A stretch of DNA of 25,318 nt from a virus, in the IMG/VR virus record IMGVR_UViG_3300025687_000298, positions 1 to 25,318 of that record; one strand, given 5' to 3'. The position numbers and the translations under genes are program-made. Of the stretch, positions 24,939-25,318 are shown piece by piece. Below the pieces are notes generated by a model. That model searched no databases. It worked only from the letters and a program-made list of their open reading frames with translations, and had not been told where the DNA came from. Every line of letters begins with the position of its first letter. The first letter of the stretch is position 1.

Positions 24939-25188
24939 AGGTAAGACTAACGGCAAGGCCAGTTCAGAGTATATCTTGGCACTGGTCGGTATGATTGGCG
25001 GTATTGTCATTGCGAGCATTGAAGGCTTTCAAGGCGAATCATCGTGGCTAACGCTTGCAGGCACGCTCCTAAGCGCCATTTGTGGTGCGAGCTATACTGC
25101 GAGTCGAGCAAAGGTAAAGGCTGCTCTAGCGGGCGCTGAGGCGGTTGCACAGGTGGGAAAGCAGGAAGCCAACTCACCGGACAAGTAA
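24931..25188 (+). CDS. Holin-like two-helix membrane protein
   Basis: This 85-residue protein has a short basic N-terminus (MVKGKTNGK). Two hydrophobic segments follow (YILALVGMIGGIVIASI, about 14-30, and LTLAGTLLSAICGASYTAS, about 40-58), and then a charged tail. Size and topology suit a class II holin, the protein that holes the inner membrane at lysis. Other small two-helix phage proteins look the same, so the call is tentative. The gene overlaps the previous one by eight bases and has the strongest ribosome binding site seen in this part of the window. Confidence 0.6.
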   Translation: MVKGKTNGKASSEYILALVGMIGGIVIASIEGFQGESSWLTLAGTLLSAICGASYTASRAKVKAALAGAEAVAQVGKQEANSPDK

Positions 25189-25191
25189 CTC

Positions 25192-25318
25192 GTGCGTTGG
25201 CGCTCGTACCGAAAAGCAATGGCGGGCGCATCGACCTTGGGCTCGCTGCTGGCCCTACTGGGCTCCGGGGCACTCTGGATGCTGCTGCACGAGTTAATGA
25301 CACCGTCGAACTCATCGC
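25192..25318 (+). CDS. 5' part of a small membrane protein, cut by the window end
   Basis: GTG at 25192 lies three bases after the previous stop and opens a frame that runs to the window edge (42 codons). The start is basic (RWRSYRK), followed by a hydrophobic stretch (ASTLGSLLALLGSGALWMLL). It reads as one N-terminal membrane helix. ATG 25219 (residue 10) is an alternative start. It may belong to the lysis genes, but with most of the gene missing no function can be given. Confidence 0.5.
   Translation, partial: MRWRSYRKAMAGASTLGSLLALLGSGALWMLLHELMTPSNSS

Noticed and set aside
1-25318. tRNA genes, CRISPR arrays, insertion sequences, integrase or attachment sites
   Set aside because: I saw no cloverleaf, no spaced repeats, no transposase or recombinase motifs; the DNA is filled with structural genes.

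Overview
The window is a tightly packed, single-strand (all +) block of tailed-phage (Caudoviricetes) structural genes with almost no non-coding DNA. Most neighbouring genes overlap by 1-4 bases (ATGA, TAATG, GTGA, TGATG), and many have clear Shine-Dalgarno sequences, which points to a bacterial, probably Gram-negative, host. I can recognise a large terminase, portal, scaffold and major capsid gene, an adaptor-like gene, a very large nozzle-like gene, a run of long helical proteins that look like internal or ejection proteins, and a lectin-domain tail protein. No tape measure, sheath or major tail tube protein is visible, so a short-tailed (podovirus-like) virion is the best guess. No integrase, repressor, replication gene or endolysin lies inside the window. 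The host genus cannot be told from this sequence.

Layout. Positions 1-68 hold the possible end of a truncated gene. A 72-base gap (69-140) with a weak promoter-like match precedes a helical protein (141-605, possibly a small terminase), a beta-rich Ser/Thr-rich protein (602-1330), a GNAT-like protein (1332-1832) and a small protein with an AT-hook-like tail (1813-2091). A 5-methylcytosine methyltransferase (2075-2800) follows, with a second long protein read in another frame of the same DNA (2088-2750). The packaging and head module is terminase (2775-4241), portal (4238-6130), scaffold (6140-7099), major capsid (7129-8370), decoration-like protein (8383-8745), a tiny charged protein (8745-8939), adaptor-like protein (8951-9631), a small virion-family protein (9642-9953) and the nozzle-like giant (9953-13762). 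The ejection-protein-like block is 13763-14797, 14797-15672, 15672-17495, 17498-20140 and 20140-20766. The tail-tip or receptor-binding block is 20768-21118, 21115-21504, the four-LamG protein 21504-24311 and 24304-24642. The window ends in three small membrane-segment genes (24642-24938, 24931-25188 and 25192 to the edge), possibly the start of a lysis cassette.

Most notable points. (1) The methyltransferase locus encodes two long proteins in two frames; the second has its own GTGA coupling to the upstream gene and matches, from memory, a common phage protein family. (2) The locus is bounded by an exact 12-base direct repeat at a spacing of exactly 700 bases (2069-2080 and 2769-2780), in register with the reading frame of the upstream small gene. 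Collapsing the repeat restores a continuous small gene running into the terminase start, so the methyltransferase pair looks like an inserted cassette. (3) A 208-aa gene (20140-20766) looks like the detached C-terminal module of a long phage protein family whose main body is the gene before it. (4) An S74-like chaperone-type domain ends an internal-protein candidate rather than a fibre.
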